Assembly (NCBI RefSeq): GCF_042664795.1
Contig: NZ_JBHTBN010000001.1
Location: forward strand, 310,001-374,000
From: Jejudonia soesokkakensis
GTDB taxonomy: Bacteria; Bacteroidota; Bacteroidia; Flavobacteriales; Flavobacteriaceae
Direction: 5' to 3'
DNA: 64,000 nucleotides
A model generated the notes under the pieces. That model made no database searches. It was not told where the DNA came from and saw nothing but the letters and a program-made list of their open reading frames with translations. Both the position numbers and the translations under genes were made by a program. Of this stretch, positions 49,903 to 58,738 are shown piece by piece; position 1 is the stretch's first letter; every line of letters starts with the position of its first letter.

Positions 49903-51263
49903 CTCACAAACGCACTATATCCAGTAATCGCACGCCCTACAATGAGAGAGTTAATTTCCTTGGTACCTTCGTAGCTATAAATCGCTTCGGCATCTGCGAC
50001 AAATCGGGCCACATCGTATTCGAGTAGAATTCCATTGCCACCCATAACTTCACGGGCACGACTTACCACATCACGAGTACGCATACTACAAAATACTTTG
50101 GCTAAGGAAGCGTGTTCGTCGGTCATAATGTCCAGATCCTGCATTTCACTTAGTCTAAAACACATGGTTTGCATGGCCGTGAGATTGGCAACCATTTCTA
50201 CCAAATGATTCTGAATGAGTTGAAAACGTGCAATAGGACGCCCAAACTGTTCTCGTTTTTTAGTGTATTTTAAAGCACTTTCATATGCACCTCTTGCACA
50301 ACCCACAGCTTGCCAAGCCACAGCAGCTCTGGTCATTTTTAATACCTTGGCGGTATCTTTAAAACTGTCACATTTTTGAAGTCGGTCTGATTCGGGCACT
50401 CTACAATTTGTCAAGGTAATTAAGGCATTCTGTACTGTTCGTAAGGCCATTTTATTTGGCATCTTTTCGGCTTTGTAACCAGGATTTCCTTTTCGTACAA
50501 TAAAACCTTTTACGGCATGTGTCTCTTTTTCACGTGCCCAGATAATGGTGAGATCACTAAAGGTTGCATTACCAATCCATTTTTTTGCACCATTAATCAC
50601 CCATTCATCTCCTTCTTTATAACAAGTGGTTTCCATTCCTCCAGCGACGGCAGAACCTACATTTGGTTCGGTAAGACCGAAAGCTCCAATTTGTTCCATG
50701 CGCTGCATCTTAGGAAGCCATTCCTGTTTTTGTTCCTCGCTTCCGCAGAGATAGATGGAACCCATGGCGAGTCCGCTATGGACTCCAAAAAAAGTAGAAA
50801 TAGACACATCGATACGTGCCAGTTCCATGGCCATGATCCCTTCCATTAAAAATGATTCGTCGGGGCAGCCATAGCCTTTATATGCCATTCCGCAGATATT
50901 TAACTCAGCCATTTTAGGAATGATATGATGTGGAAATTCGGCTCTGTTCCAGAAATCGTTTGCAATGGGCTTGATCTCCTTTTCCATAAACTGCCGTACT
51001 TTCAACTGGATTTCACGTTGTTCTGGCGTTAGTTTTAAGCTGAGGTCGTAAAAATCTCCATCGATTGGAGGCAATTTGTGTTGTCCTTTTCGAGCTTTCG
51101 TCTTTAGCATTCGCATTAACCCGGCCAATTGTCTGTCATCCAATTCTCCTACGGTTTTCATCACTTCGCCTAAGTCAACTTTTTCTGACAGTTTTGCGAT
51201 GGCTTTGATATCTACCGATTTTAAAACGGAAAATGTTTCTTTGATTTTTGAGAATACAGACAT
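49899..51263 (-). CDS. Acyl-CoA dehydrogenase family protein, glutaryl-CoA dehydrogenase-like
   Basis: A 454-residue FAD-dependent acyl-CoA dehydrogenase with an extra N-terminal helical segment of about 65 residues (VLKSVDIKAIAKLSEKV, DDRQLAGLMRMLKTKARKG). The core shows GAFGLTEPNVGSA, WVINGAKKWIGNATFSDL, and REQFGRPIARFQLIQNHLVEM. Near the C-terminus, YSYEGTKEINSLIVGRAITG carries the Glu that acts as base in the glutaryl/isobutyryl-CoA branch. The YEGT form and the substrate-binding SVNE-like segments suggest lysine/tryptophan breakdown, but a general acyl-CoA function is not excluded. Start at 51263 (MSVFSKIKET) preferred to one 13 codons earlier. Confidence 0.85.
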   Translation of the reverse strand: MSVFSKIKETFSVLKSVDIKAIAKLSEKVDLGEVMKTVGELDDRQLAGLMRMLKTKARKGQHKLPPIDGDFYDLSLKLTPEQREIQLKVRQFMEKEIKPIANDFWNRAEFPHHIIPKMAELNICGMAYKGYGCPDESFLMEGIMAMELARIDVSISTFFGVHSGLAMGSIYLCGSEEQKQEWLPKMQRMEQIGAFGLTEPNVGSAVAGGMETTCYKEGDEWVINGAKKWIGNATFSDLTIIWAREKETHAVKGFIVRKGNPGYKAEKMPNKMALRTVQNALITLTNCRVPESDRLQKCDSFKDTAKVLKMTRAAVAWQAVGCARGAYESALKYTKKREQFGRPIARFQLIQNHLVEMVANLTAMQTMCFRLSEMQDLDIMTDEHASLAKVFCSMRTRDVVSRAREVMGGNGILLEYDVARFVADAEAIYSYEGTKEINSLIVGRAITGYSAFVS

Positions 51264-51344
51264 AGATAATAGTTTAGAATTTTTAGACCAGAGTTTAGTC
51301 ATCTAAAGATACAATCTTAAGTTTCTATTGCTGTGAACAAACTG

Positions 51345-52499
51345 TTAATTCGGTGAAAATGGAATAAGTAGTGATTCTGACAAAAACCCGTGAAGAGAAT
51401 CCTGAATCTGAATATGATAGGAGTCATTGGTTTTTCCGAAGATAGTAACTGTGTCATTTATTTGAAGATCAATCCTTTTTTCAGATTTTGTAGCAGGTCC
51501 TGTTCTTAAAGTTGCTGTTGTCGAATTTACTTTACCTTTTCTGAAATTGAAACCTTCAGTACTATCTGGAATCTTTTGCATTTTAATAAATGGCAAGGGA
51601 TCTATAGCACCACGATTTGTATAAATACCAAAATGTAAATGAGGCGCTGTCGTTCTGGCATTGCCTGTATTTCCTACCAGACCTAAAGTGTCACCAACTT
51701 GAACACGCTGCCCAGTTGTGGCTATAATGCTATCTAGGTGCGCATAATATAACGAGCGACCGCCCAACAAACCATCACGTAGCCACACCTGTTTCCCTCC
51801 CAACCCACGATTGCCTGTGGAAGAAATTCGACCTTCTGTGACAGCAAGCACAGGCGTACCTCTTGGCGCAAAAATATCATTTCCTTGATGACTTCTCCTT
51901 CCGCCATCTCTGTTGGCGCCCCAGAAACTCTGAATGTTTTTATTGGTCGCTTCCGCTACCGGGAAAACATAAATAGGCTGTGTATATATTTTTAACTGAA
52001 ACTGTGCATCGGTTTTAATTTCTGGCTGAATAATAACTTTGTAAACTCCGTTTTCAGTAATGTTTTGCTGAAGACTTTTAGTTCCTGGCTGATTGCTTTG
52101 AATAGACGTAAACTTTTGAAGGCTATCGGTGTCTCTTCTGAAAAGCTCCATAAATAGTTGTGTAGAATCGATGGATGCAAAGGTCTCCAAAAAAAGTTGT
52201 TCTCCTTCTTTTGCTTCAAACTGAAAGCCATACACCGAAGGACTTTCCGAAGAAAACAGACCGCTTTCGACAAAAGGAAGTGTAATTTCTAGCGAATCGT
52301 TCAAGGCTTTTTCTGAAAGTTGTTTCCACCGGATAAAAACAGCATCGGTTTCAGAAAATTGACGTTCATATACGATTCTAGCCGATGGTTTTGTGACGAT
52401 ATCTAATGCTTTCGGATAAAAATAATAGAGGAGAACGCCTATGAGCGCAAGAAGAAGTATAAAAATCCAGAACTTTTTCACATTGAAATTTTTATCCAA
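51345..52499 (-). CDS. M23-family metallopeptidase with SH3-like domain
   Basis: A 384-residue protein with one N-terminal membrane segment (FWIFILLLALIGVLLYYFY, about residues 10-28). A LytM/M23 domain (about 190-305) has zinc ligands in HQGNDIFAPRGTPV and APHLHFGIYTNRG, and a C-terminal SH3b-like domain (about 325-384: TATLRTGPATKSEK, GFLSESLLIPF) follows. It would cut peptidoglycan cross-bridges or activate hydrolases in the periplasm. The start is uncertain: TTG at 52499, which overlaps the radA stop by 8 bp, or GTG at 52481; no ATG is available. Confidence 0.9.
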   Translation of the reverse strand: MDKNFNVKKFWIFILLLALIGVLLYYFYPKALDIVTKPSARIVYERQFSETDAVFIRWKQLSEKALNDSLEITLPFVESGLFSSESPSVYGFQFEAKEGEQLFLETFASIDSTQLFMELFRRDTDSLQKFTSIQSNQPGTKSLQQNITENGVYKVIIQPEIKTDAQFQLKIYTQPIYVFPVAEATNKNIQSFWGANRDGGRRSHQGNDIFAPRGTPVLAVTEGRISSTGNRGLGGKQVWLRDGLLGGRSLYYAHLDSIIATTGQRVQVGDTLGLVGNTGNARTTAPHLHFGIYTNRGAIDPLPFIKMQKIPDSTEGFNFRKGKVNSTTATLRTGPATKSEKRIDLQINDTVTIFGKTNDSYHIQIQDSLHGFLSESLLIPFSPN

Positions 52500-53856
52500 A
52501 AAGATGTTTTACCACATCATGCACTTTGGCAACTTTAATAATGTCGATTCCATATTGTTGCTTAGGCAGTTTGCAATATTTAGAAATAACGATGGAAGAA
52601 AATCCGAGTTTTTCGGCTTCCAAAATACGCTGATCCACACGAGTTACAGGACGAACTTCGCCTGCCAAACCAACTTCGGCAGCAAAACACATTCGTTTGT
52701 CTATGGCAATATCGATGTTTGATGATAATACAGCAGCGACAACAGCAAGATCAATCGCAGGGTCGTCCACGGTAATTCCGCCAGTGATATTGAGAAACAC
52801 ATCTTTGGCACCCAATTTAAAGCCCGCTCTTTTTTCGAGCACGGCAAGAATCATATTCAATCTTTTGGCATTATACCCTGTGGCACTACGTTGCGGCGTT
52901 CCATAAACAGCACTGCTTACCAGTGCCTGAATTTCGATCATCAAAGGACGCATACCTTCAAGTGTGGCAGAAATTGCGGTACCGCTAAGGTCTTCTTCAT
53001 TTTTTGAAATTAAAATTTCTGAAGGGTTAGAAACTTCTCTCAATCCGCTGCCTTGCATTTCATAAATACCAAGTTCGTTGGTGCTTCCAAAACGGTTTTT
53101 ATTAGCACGTAGGATTCTGTAAATATGATTACGATCGCCTTCAAACTGAAGCACGGTATCGACCATATGCTCCAGAATTTTTGGACCAGCAATGTTTCCA
53201 TCTTTGGTAATATGACCAATTAAAATTACTGGAGTGGCTGTTTCTTTGGCAAATTTGATCAATTCTGTAGTCGTTTCCCGAATTTGAGAAATACTTCCTG
53301 GACTGCTTTCAATAGAATCTGTATGTAAAGTCTGAATCGAATCGATAACGACAATATCTGGATTTGTTTCTGTAATGCTTCGGAAGATATTCTGAGTTTT
53401 GGTTTCGGTTAGAATAAAACAGCTTTCGGCATTGGGATGGATTCGTTCGGCACGCATTTTAATTTGTTGTGCACTTTCTTCTCCAGAAACATATAAGGTT
53501 TTATAGGGTAATTGCAATGCAATCTGAAGCATCAACGTACTTTTTCCAATCCCTGGCTCTCCGCCTAAGAGCGTCAAACTTCCAGGAACTAATCCGCCTC
53601 CAAGAACACGATTGAGTTCGTTGTTTTTTGTATTGAGTCGTGCTTCAGCGGTGGTAGAGATTTCGGAAACTTTTTGAGGCTTGGCGACTCTCTTTGTCGA
53701 AGTACTTTCTGACGGTTGCCAGGATGTTTTTTCAGCTTTTTGAATGACTTCTTCAGCAATGGTATTCCATTCTTTACAGGAAGTGCATTGGCCTTGCCAT
53801 TTTGAAAATTGGGCGCCGCAATTCTGACAGAAAAAAGTAGTTTTTGTTTTAGCCAT
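52492..53856 (-). CDS. radA: DNA repair protein RadA
   Basis: A 454-residue RadA/Sms protein that helps branch migration and recombinational repair. The N-terminal zinc finger has Cys10, Cys13, Cys24 and Cys27. The RecA-like core carries Walker A GEPGIGKST and Walker B (IVVIDSIQTL), then the RadA-specific NKNRFGSTNELGIYEM motif. The C-terminal Lon-like domain shows LNITGGITVDDPAIDLAV and GEVRPV. It is complete and typical. It overlaps the M23 gene by 8 bp and starts 73 bp after the esterase-fold gene. Confidence 0.96.
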   Translation of the reverse strand: MAKTKTTFFCQNCGAQFSKWQGQCTSCKEWNTIAEEVIQKAEKTSWQPSESTSTKRVAKPQKVSEISTTAEARLNTKNNELNRVLGGGLVPGSLTLLGGEPGIGKSTLMLQIALQLPYKTLYVSGEESAQQIKMRAERIHPNAESCFILTETKTQNIFRSITETNPDIVVIDSIQTLHTDSIESSPGSISQIRETTTELIKFAKETATPVILIGHITKDGNIAGPKILEHMVDTVLQFEGDRNHIYRILRANKNRFGSTNELGIYEMQGSGLREVSNPSEILISKNEEDLSGTAISATLEGMRPLMIEIQALVSSAVYGTPQRSATGYNAKRLNMILAVLEKRAGFKLGAKDVFLNITGGITVDDPAIDLAVVAAVLSSNIDIAIDKRMCFAAEVGLAGEVRPVTRVDQRILEAEKLGFSSIVISKYCKLPKQQYGIDIIKVAKVHDVVKHLFG

Positions 53857-53929
53857 ACAAGGTCGCTAAACGAATTTTTAAATGAATAGTATAGATTTTT
53901 GAGATGCTTAAAACTTTCCGAAGAAAAAC

Positions 53930-55078
53930 TTAGTATCCAAAATCGGCTTTAATTTTCTCGGCTCTGTCTAACATAAGATCAATAGTAATAAAATCAACCT
54001 CTTCCTTGTCGTAAGCGCCTTGAAAAGTTCGCATGGCCTTTTTAGTTTCGCCAATTTCCTCATAATAGCGACCCATATAATAATCTCCTAAAACGGTATC
54101 TGGATATTGCTTTTTGGCAAGGGTGGCAATTTCCCGAAGCGATTCCCATTTTTTTCGTTTTTCGGCCGCCGCCGCCGTAGCAAGAAAATCGTTTTCACGA
54201 ATTGGGTTGGTAAGTCCGAAGAGGTCTTCAATTGTTTTATACTTATCAATCAGGTATTGATGAATAGGAATATCGGTTTTCATAAGAACATCGGCGAATT
54301 CTTGTTTGCTTATGGGTCTGTACACCGAGAATATTTTTTCCATGGCATTTGGGATTCCCCGTCCTACAAGCGAATAATGGGTGGCGCCTTCAAAATTATC
54401 GTAATAGTAGTTGAAGTTCTTATTATCAATTGCTTGTAAGGATGTATTTAACCCCTCTGAAATTTCCATCAAGTCTTTAATATCATCGGTTCCTGTTGCC
54501 AGATAATAAAATATTTTATTTTGAATCACGGCGAGTCGTTCTGGCAATCTTGCGTCTAACATAGGGGCAAGGTCTGGGCTTAAACTTATATAGCCATTAA
54601 ATAGTGGAGGATCTTTAAAAAGATAATAATTAATAAAATTAGCTGTAAAATCGTGACCTACAGCGATTACAAACTTTGCGGTACGATACTGCTTATCGAT
54701 GTAAGGGATCAATTCTAAACCCAGAAATTCAAAAAAAGCGGCTCCTGTTTCGGCTGGAAAAAAATTGGTATCATCATAATTTCCATCATCATAACGTTTA
54801 TTGCCTTGCATTACTCCCACTACAATTGACTCTGGCATATCTTCCCAATAGCTAAAATAATCAACGTTTCCAGCTACGGGCTCGAATAAGTAATCGGCAT
54901 CTAGAACAAGTACGATAGGATAAACTTTATCGGTATTTGTGTCGTAATTTCTAGGAAGTTGAATTTTTAAACGTCTGCTTTCGCCCAGTTTAGCAGAAGT
55001 AAACTCTTCATATTTAATCTGTGAAAATGTTGGAAACGCAAGAAGGGTTGTTATAATGAGGAGGATATATTTTTTCAT
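53930..55078 (-). CDS. Esterase-fold protein with Asp at the nucleophile position
   Basis: A 382-residue secreted protein (signal peptide ending AFPTFSQ) with an alpha/beta-hydrolase fold of the esterase D/enterochelin esterase type: RLKIQLPRNYDTNTDKVYPI, VLVLDADYLFEP and LELIPYIDKQYRTAKF are the family landmarks. The expected Ser elbow G-x-S-x-G reads GHDFT, with Asp143 in place of Ser. A His follows in EGATHYSLVGRG. The C-terminal third (about 290-382) is helical and TPR-like (YMGRYYEEIGETKKAMRTF). An Asp nucleophile is known in haloalkane dehalogenases and epoxide hydrolases, but here loss of activity is equally possible. Confidence 0.82.
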   Translation of the reverse strand: MKKYILLIITTLLAFPTFSQIKYEEFTSAKLGESRRLKIQLPRNYDTNTDKVYPIVLVLDADYLFEPVAGNVDYFSYWEDMPESIVVGVMQGNKRYDDGNYDDTNFFPAETGAAFFEFLGLELIPYIDKQYRTAKFVIAVGHDFTANFINYYLFKDPPLFNGYISLSPDLAPMLDARLPERLAVIQNKIFYYLATGTDDIKDLMEISEGLNTSLQAIDNKNFNYYYDNFEGATHYSLVGRGIPNAMEKIFSVYRPISKQEFADVLMKTDIPIHQYLIDKYKTIEDLFGLTNPIRENDFLATAAAAEKRKKWESLREIATLAKKQYPDTVLGDYYMGRYYEEIGETKKAMRTFQGAYDKEEVDFITIDLMLDRAEKIKADFGY

Positions 55079-55211
55079 ACACTTAATTATTTACTAATGT
55101 CGAAAGATAACAATTTTGAAAAATTCGCACCGATTTTTTTAATAATTGAATTCATATTTCACTAAAAAAGAGCATTATTTCACACATTTTAGTTGGCAAT
55201 TCAAAATGGTT

Positions 55212-55219
55212 TAAATTTG
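55212..55219 (+). promoter_or_regulatory. -7 box upstream of the TPR sensor kinase
   Basis: TAAATTTG lies 6 bases before the ATG at 55226. At 19 bases upstream stands TTTTAG rather than TTG. Transcription would begin almost at the start codon. Confidence 0.4.
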
Positions 55220-55225
55220 TTTCCA

Positions 55226-57190
55226 ATGAAATCAATTGTCGCGTTTATAGTTCTGGGAATTTTATTCTTTTCTGTTACAGCCGTTTCTCAGAATGCTGAG
55301 AATGTTTCGTTATTCAATCCCATAGAAACTCCTTCACAGTTCCTTAAAACAAAACAAAAACTTCTTACTCTTACAGCGAAACGTGTTGACTATAGCGATC
55401 AAGCTGTATTTAAGGATTATCTTCCGTTTGCAAATGCACTTACTCGCTGGTCCAAACAAAATGGTTCTGATGAGGATATTGTCTATGCAAATTATTGTTT
55501 GTTTCAGGTATTGTACCATGCTCAAAAAGATTTAGAAGCCATTTCAATAGGAGAACGTATTTTTCCTAAAAAAGAAATGTTGTTAGAAATGCATCAATAT
55601 TGGTTATTAGATGCACTACTTGCTTTATATAGTAAGATTGAAGCCTATGATGATGTGCTTCGTCTGCTTCCGTATAAGCAAGAAGAATTCTTTAAAAAGT
55701 ATAACGTTAAAGGAAGGGGAAATACGTATAAAGAGGACCTTGCTATGACCCTTTATAAGATTGGAGACTATGCAAAAGCAGTTAGGTATTTTAAAGAACA
55801 GGCCCCTGAGTATAAAAGTGTAGGGAATCAATTAATGACCTCTAGCATGTACAACAATGCAGGGCTATCTTTTTTTAAGATGAAAGAATACGATAGTGCT
55901 TTGGTTTATTATGAAAAATCCATAGTAGAAATCTCGCTGCCTGGGAGTAGTAAAATAGAGGGAAGGGATGAAGAGTATAAGAAGAAGTTTAAAAATATCA
56001 TCCTTGGAAATATAGCTGAAATTGAATTTGAAAAAGGAAATATAGATAAAGCATTAAAGACTTTTTTGGTAGAATTAAACGACAATACCAGAGAATATCA
56101 AATTGTTACTGCAGCCTATTACAATGTAGCGAGAGCTTATTATAAAAAGGGAGAAATAGCATTGGCAACAAAATATATTGATAGTGCTTTAACCTCAGTT
56201 ACCTCTTATAATGAGATCAATTCTATTGTCAAACTCTATGACTTAAAAGGGAAATTATTGTTATATGATAATAATATCAAGGAGGCTGAGAATTATTTTA
56301 ATAAAAAGGAGGTACTTCAGGATTCCATAAGAAATATTCAGATTAAAAGAAAAAGCAATCTTGCTGCGGCAAAGTTTAATGTAGATTTTAAGGAGCGTGA
56401 ATTAATAACAACGAAACAGGAAGTAGCTTCAAAAACTAGAGCTTTACGAAATCAACTAATAGCGTTATTTATAACATTATTGTTATTGGGCTTACTTACA
56501 TACTTTTACGTAAGATCTGTACAGGATAAACGAACTATTAGTCAACAGACAGCCTCACTAGAAACCTCACTTCATGAAAAAGAAGTATTACTAAAGGAAG
56601 TACATCATAGGGTTAAAAATAATTTGCAGGTGATATCAAGTCTCTTGCAGTTGCAATCTAAGAAAGCAACAGACGATACTATGAAAAAAGCTCTCAATGA
56701 CTCTCAGAGGCACATCCATAGTATGGCGTTGGTACATCAAATGTTGTATCAGCAAGATCAATATACAAAAATTCCTATGCAGAGCTATCTCAAAAAGCTA
56801 GTGGACCAACTGTTGTATAGCTTATCAGGAACACATATTAATTCTTTGATTGAGGTTGAAAATATAGAGCTTTCAATTGATAAAGCAATACCACTTGGGT
56901 TAATGCTAAGTGAATTAATTACAAACACCAATAAGTACGCCTTTGATGATGAGACCGGAATGATTCATGTTGAATTAAAAGGGCTTTCAGAAAGTGAAAA
57001 AATAAAAACATATCATTTTTCGTATTCAGATAATGGCAAAGGATTAGCCCCAGACTATAAAGATCACATTTCAAAAACAATGGGGTTCCGACTCATTTTC
57101 ATGCTTGCTGAAGAAATGGATGGAGCTATTGAAGTGCAGGGAGATAAAGGGTTAAAAGTTAAAGTTGTATTTAAGGAAATTAGAATATGA
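55226..57190 (+). CDS. TPR-containing sensor histidine kinase (HisKA_2 type)
   Basis: A 654-residue membrane kinase. Order: signal peptide or first membrane segment (residues 1-20), about 370 periplasmic residues with TPR-like helices (EEYKKKFKNIILGNIAEI, AYYNVARAYYKKGEIALA), one membrane segment (ALFITLLLLGLLTYFYV), a short coiled coil, the HisKA_2 motif LLKEVHHRVKNNLQVISSLL with the phospho-acceptor among His460-461, and a HATPase_c domain (ELITNTNKYAF, SDNGKGLAPDYK). The start at 55226 is chosen over 55193 because the -7 box lies between them. Coupled to the next gene by a 4-bp overlap. Confidence 0.92.
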   Translation: MKSIVAFIVLGILFFSVTAVSQNAENVSLFNPIETPSQFLKTKQKLLTLTAKRVDYSDQAVFKDYLPFANALTRWSKQNGSDEDIVYANYCLFQVLYHAQKDLEAISIGERIFPKKEMLLEMHQYWLLDALLALYSKIEAYDDVLRLLPYKQEEFFKKYNVKGRGNTYKEDLAMTLYKIGDYAKAVRYFKEQAPEYKSVGNQLMTSSMYNNAGLSFFKMKEYDSALVYYEKSIVEISLPGSSKIEGRDEEYKKKFKNIILGNIAEIEFEKGNIDKALKTFLVELNDNTREYQIVTAAYYNVARAYYKKGEIALATKYIDSALTSVTSYNEINSIVKLYDLKGKLLLYDNNIKEAENYFNKKEVLQDSIRNIQIKRKSNLAAAKFNVDFKERELITTKQEVASKTRALRNQLIALFITLLLLGLLTYFYVRSVQDKRTISQQTASLETSLHEKEVLLKEVHHRVKNNLQVISSLLQLQSKKATDDTMKKALNDSQRHIHSMALVHQMLYQQDQYTKIPMQSYLKKLVDQLLYSLSGTHINSLIEVENIELSIDKAIPLGLMLSELITNTNKYAFDDETGMIHVELKGLSESEKIKTYHFSYSDNGKGLAPDYKDHISKTMGFRLIFMLAEEMDGAIEVQGDKGLKVKVVFKEIRI

Positions 57191-57897
57191 GCCAAAAAGT
57201 GTATATCGTCGAGGATATGGCAATCTCTAGGGCAGCCTTAATTGAAATGTTACAGGACAGCGGGCATGAAGTTAGTGGAAGTGCTGCACATGCAGACAAG
57301 GCATGGATTGATATTAAAGAAAAGAAAATAGATGTAGTTTTACTAGATATTCATCTTGCGGGAGCCTACGACGGAATATGGCTTGCTCATAAAATAAGAG
57401 CAGAACGAAACCTACCCATCATATTTTTAACTGCCTATGGAGATGATGAAACTCTTAAGGAATTGGCTAAAACGAAACCCAATGGATATCTTATGAAGCC
57501 TTATAATGCTCCTACGCTATTGACAACAATAGGTATCGCAATACGTTCTTTTAAACAATTTGAGGTTTCAGAAAAAATGAAAAAAATAGATGAGCCAGCT
57601 TATTTTGTTAAACATCAAGGGAAACAAATAAAAATTCAGCTTTCTAAAATCATGTATTTCAGATCTGAGGGGAACTATGTTGACATTTATGTAAAATCAA
57701 AAGCCTACAGTGTTCGATCAAAACTTACAGATATTCTTTCAGAGTTGGCGAGTGAAGATTTTATACAGGTACATCGAAGGTTTGCAGTGAATAAAAATTA
57801 CATAACCCAATATAGTCCTACAAGTTTAGTTGTAGGAAAAATGGACATTCCATTGTCAAAAACCTACCGAAAAAAAGTGCTTACACTTTTAACCTGA
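57187..57897 (+). CDS. LytTR-family response regulator
   Basis: A 236-residue two-domain regulator. The receiver domain (1-120) has the acidic pair (VEDM), phospho-acceptor Asp54 in DVVLLDIHLAG, Thr in FLTAYGDD and Lys in YLMKPYN. The LytTR DNA-binding domain (about 135-236) carries KIMYFRSEGNYVDIYV and DFIQVHRRFAVNKNYI. It overlaps the kinase by 4 bp (ATGA), so the two form a cognate pair. LytTR regulators bind direct repeats in front of target genes; no such site was identified here. Confidence 0.95.
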   Translation: MSQKVYIVEDMAISRAALIEMLQDSGHEVSGSAAHADKAWIDIKEKKIDVVLLDIHLAGAYDGIWLAHKIRAERNLPIIFLTAYGDDETLKELAKTKPNGYLMKPYNAPTLLTTIGIAIRSFKQFEVSEKMKKIDEPAYFVKHQGKQIKIQLSKIMYFRSEGNYVDIYVKSKAYSVRSKLTDILSELASEDFIQVHRRFAVNKNYITQYSPTSLVVGKMDIPLSKTYRKKVLTLLT

Positions 57898-57992
57898 CCC
57901 TTACTTAACAAAAAAAGGTCGGTACTTCACATAAGTTACATTAGATTTTTATTATGTAAGATATTTATATGAGCTAGCTTAAATATGCTGAT

Positions 57993-58646
57993 ATGAAACT
58001 ACCATCACTCATTATTTGTCATTCTCAAGAAGCGTATCTAAAAGGGCTTGTCCATGGAATAGAAGATTTAGAAGTTTCTATTTTAAACAGTACGACTAAT
58101 GGCGTTAGAGCACTGCGTTGGATATTGAGAGAAAAACCTGATTTTGTGATAATCGAAGCTCAGTTTGAAGAACTTTCGGCCTATGAGATCATTAAGGAAG
58201 TAACGCTAAAAAAACTTAAAACCAAGTTTATTCTCATTTTTCCCAACGCCAATTACAGAGATGTAATCTTGGCAAGATCACTTAAAATTGCGGGCTGTTT
58301 TTATGCAGGAGAATCGTTAGATGCTATTCAGAATTGTGTTACCACTGTTTTAGAGGGTAAAGTCTGTTTTAGCCGTTCGATAAGTAAAGTTCAAATTGCA
58401 GATAAGGCTTTACACAATTTAGATTTATTGTCTGATGCCGAAATAAATGTACTCATGTTAATTAATGTTTATAAGTCTTCAGCAAAAATTGCAGAGAAAC
58501 TCTCTTCATCTGTGCGAACCATAGATAAGCACAGGAGTAACATTATCAACAAACTAGGGATCCAAAAAGAAACACATTCGTTGATGCACTGGGCATTACA
58601 ACATAATGAGATTATAAAAACGTTGGCATTTCAAAAAATATCGTAA
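57993..58646 (+). CDS. LuxR-type regulator with degenerate receiver domain
   Basis: A 217-residue protein laid out like a NarL/LuxR response regulator, with C-terminal HTH (about 145-205: LLSDAEINVLMLINVYKSSAKIAEKLSSS, VRTIDKHRSNIINKLGI). The receiver-like domain lacks the chemistry: the phospho-acceptor position is Glu55 (FVIIEAQF), the acidic pair is replaced by CHSQE, the Thr/Ser by Pro-Asn (IFPNANY), and the conserved Lys by Ala-Gly (FYAGES). It is probably phosphorylation-independent or regulated by another ligand or partner. It lies 95 bp after the LytTR gene. Confidence 0.85.
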   Translation: MKLPSLIICHSQEAYLKGLVHGIEDLEVSILNSTTNGVRALRWILREKPDFVIIEAQFEELSAYEIIKEVTLKKLKTKFILIFPNANYRDVILARSLKIAGCFYAGESLDAIQNCVTTVLEGKVCFSRSISKVQIADKALHNLDLLSDAEINVLMLINVYKSSAKIAEKLSSSVRTIDKHRSNIINKLGIQKETHSLMHWALQHNEIIKTLAFQKIS

Positions 58647-58738
58647 TGGGAATGCCTCGTAAATATTTATTTTTTCTCGCGTTCGCTCTAGGGCTTTTAC
58701 TTATTGTTGCGATTTGCTATCAGCTGCTAACTTTTTAG
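58646..58738 (+). CDS. Possible 30-residue membrane peptide, coupled to the LuxR-type gene
   Basis: The stop codon of the LuxR-type gene overlaps an ATG (TAATG) at 58646, opening a 30-codon frame that ends at TAG 58736-58738. The product has a basic N-terminus (MGMPRKY), a continuous hydrophobic span (LFFLAFALGLLLIVAICY) and a short end: a typical single-span micro-protein. The last 38 bp lie antisense to the end of the flippase-like gene. The stop-start overlap suggests translational coupling. Existence is unproven; there is no homologue information. Confidence 0.4.
   Translation: MGMPRKYLFFLAFALGLLLIVAICYQLLTF

Noticed and set aside
55097..55165. 22-codon frame upstream of the TPR kinase
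   Set aside because: No membrane or motif character and no promoter; chance frame in AT-rich spacer.
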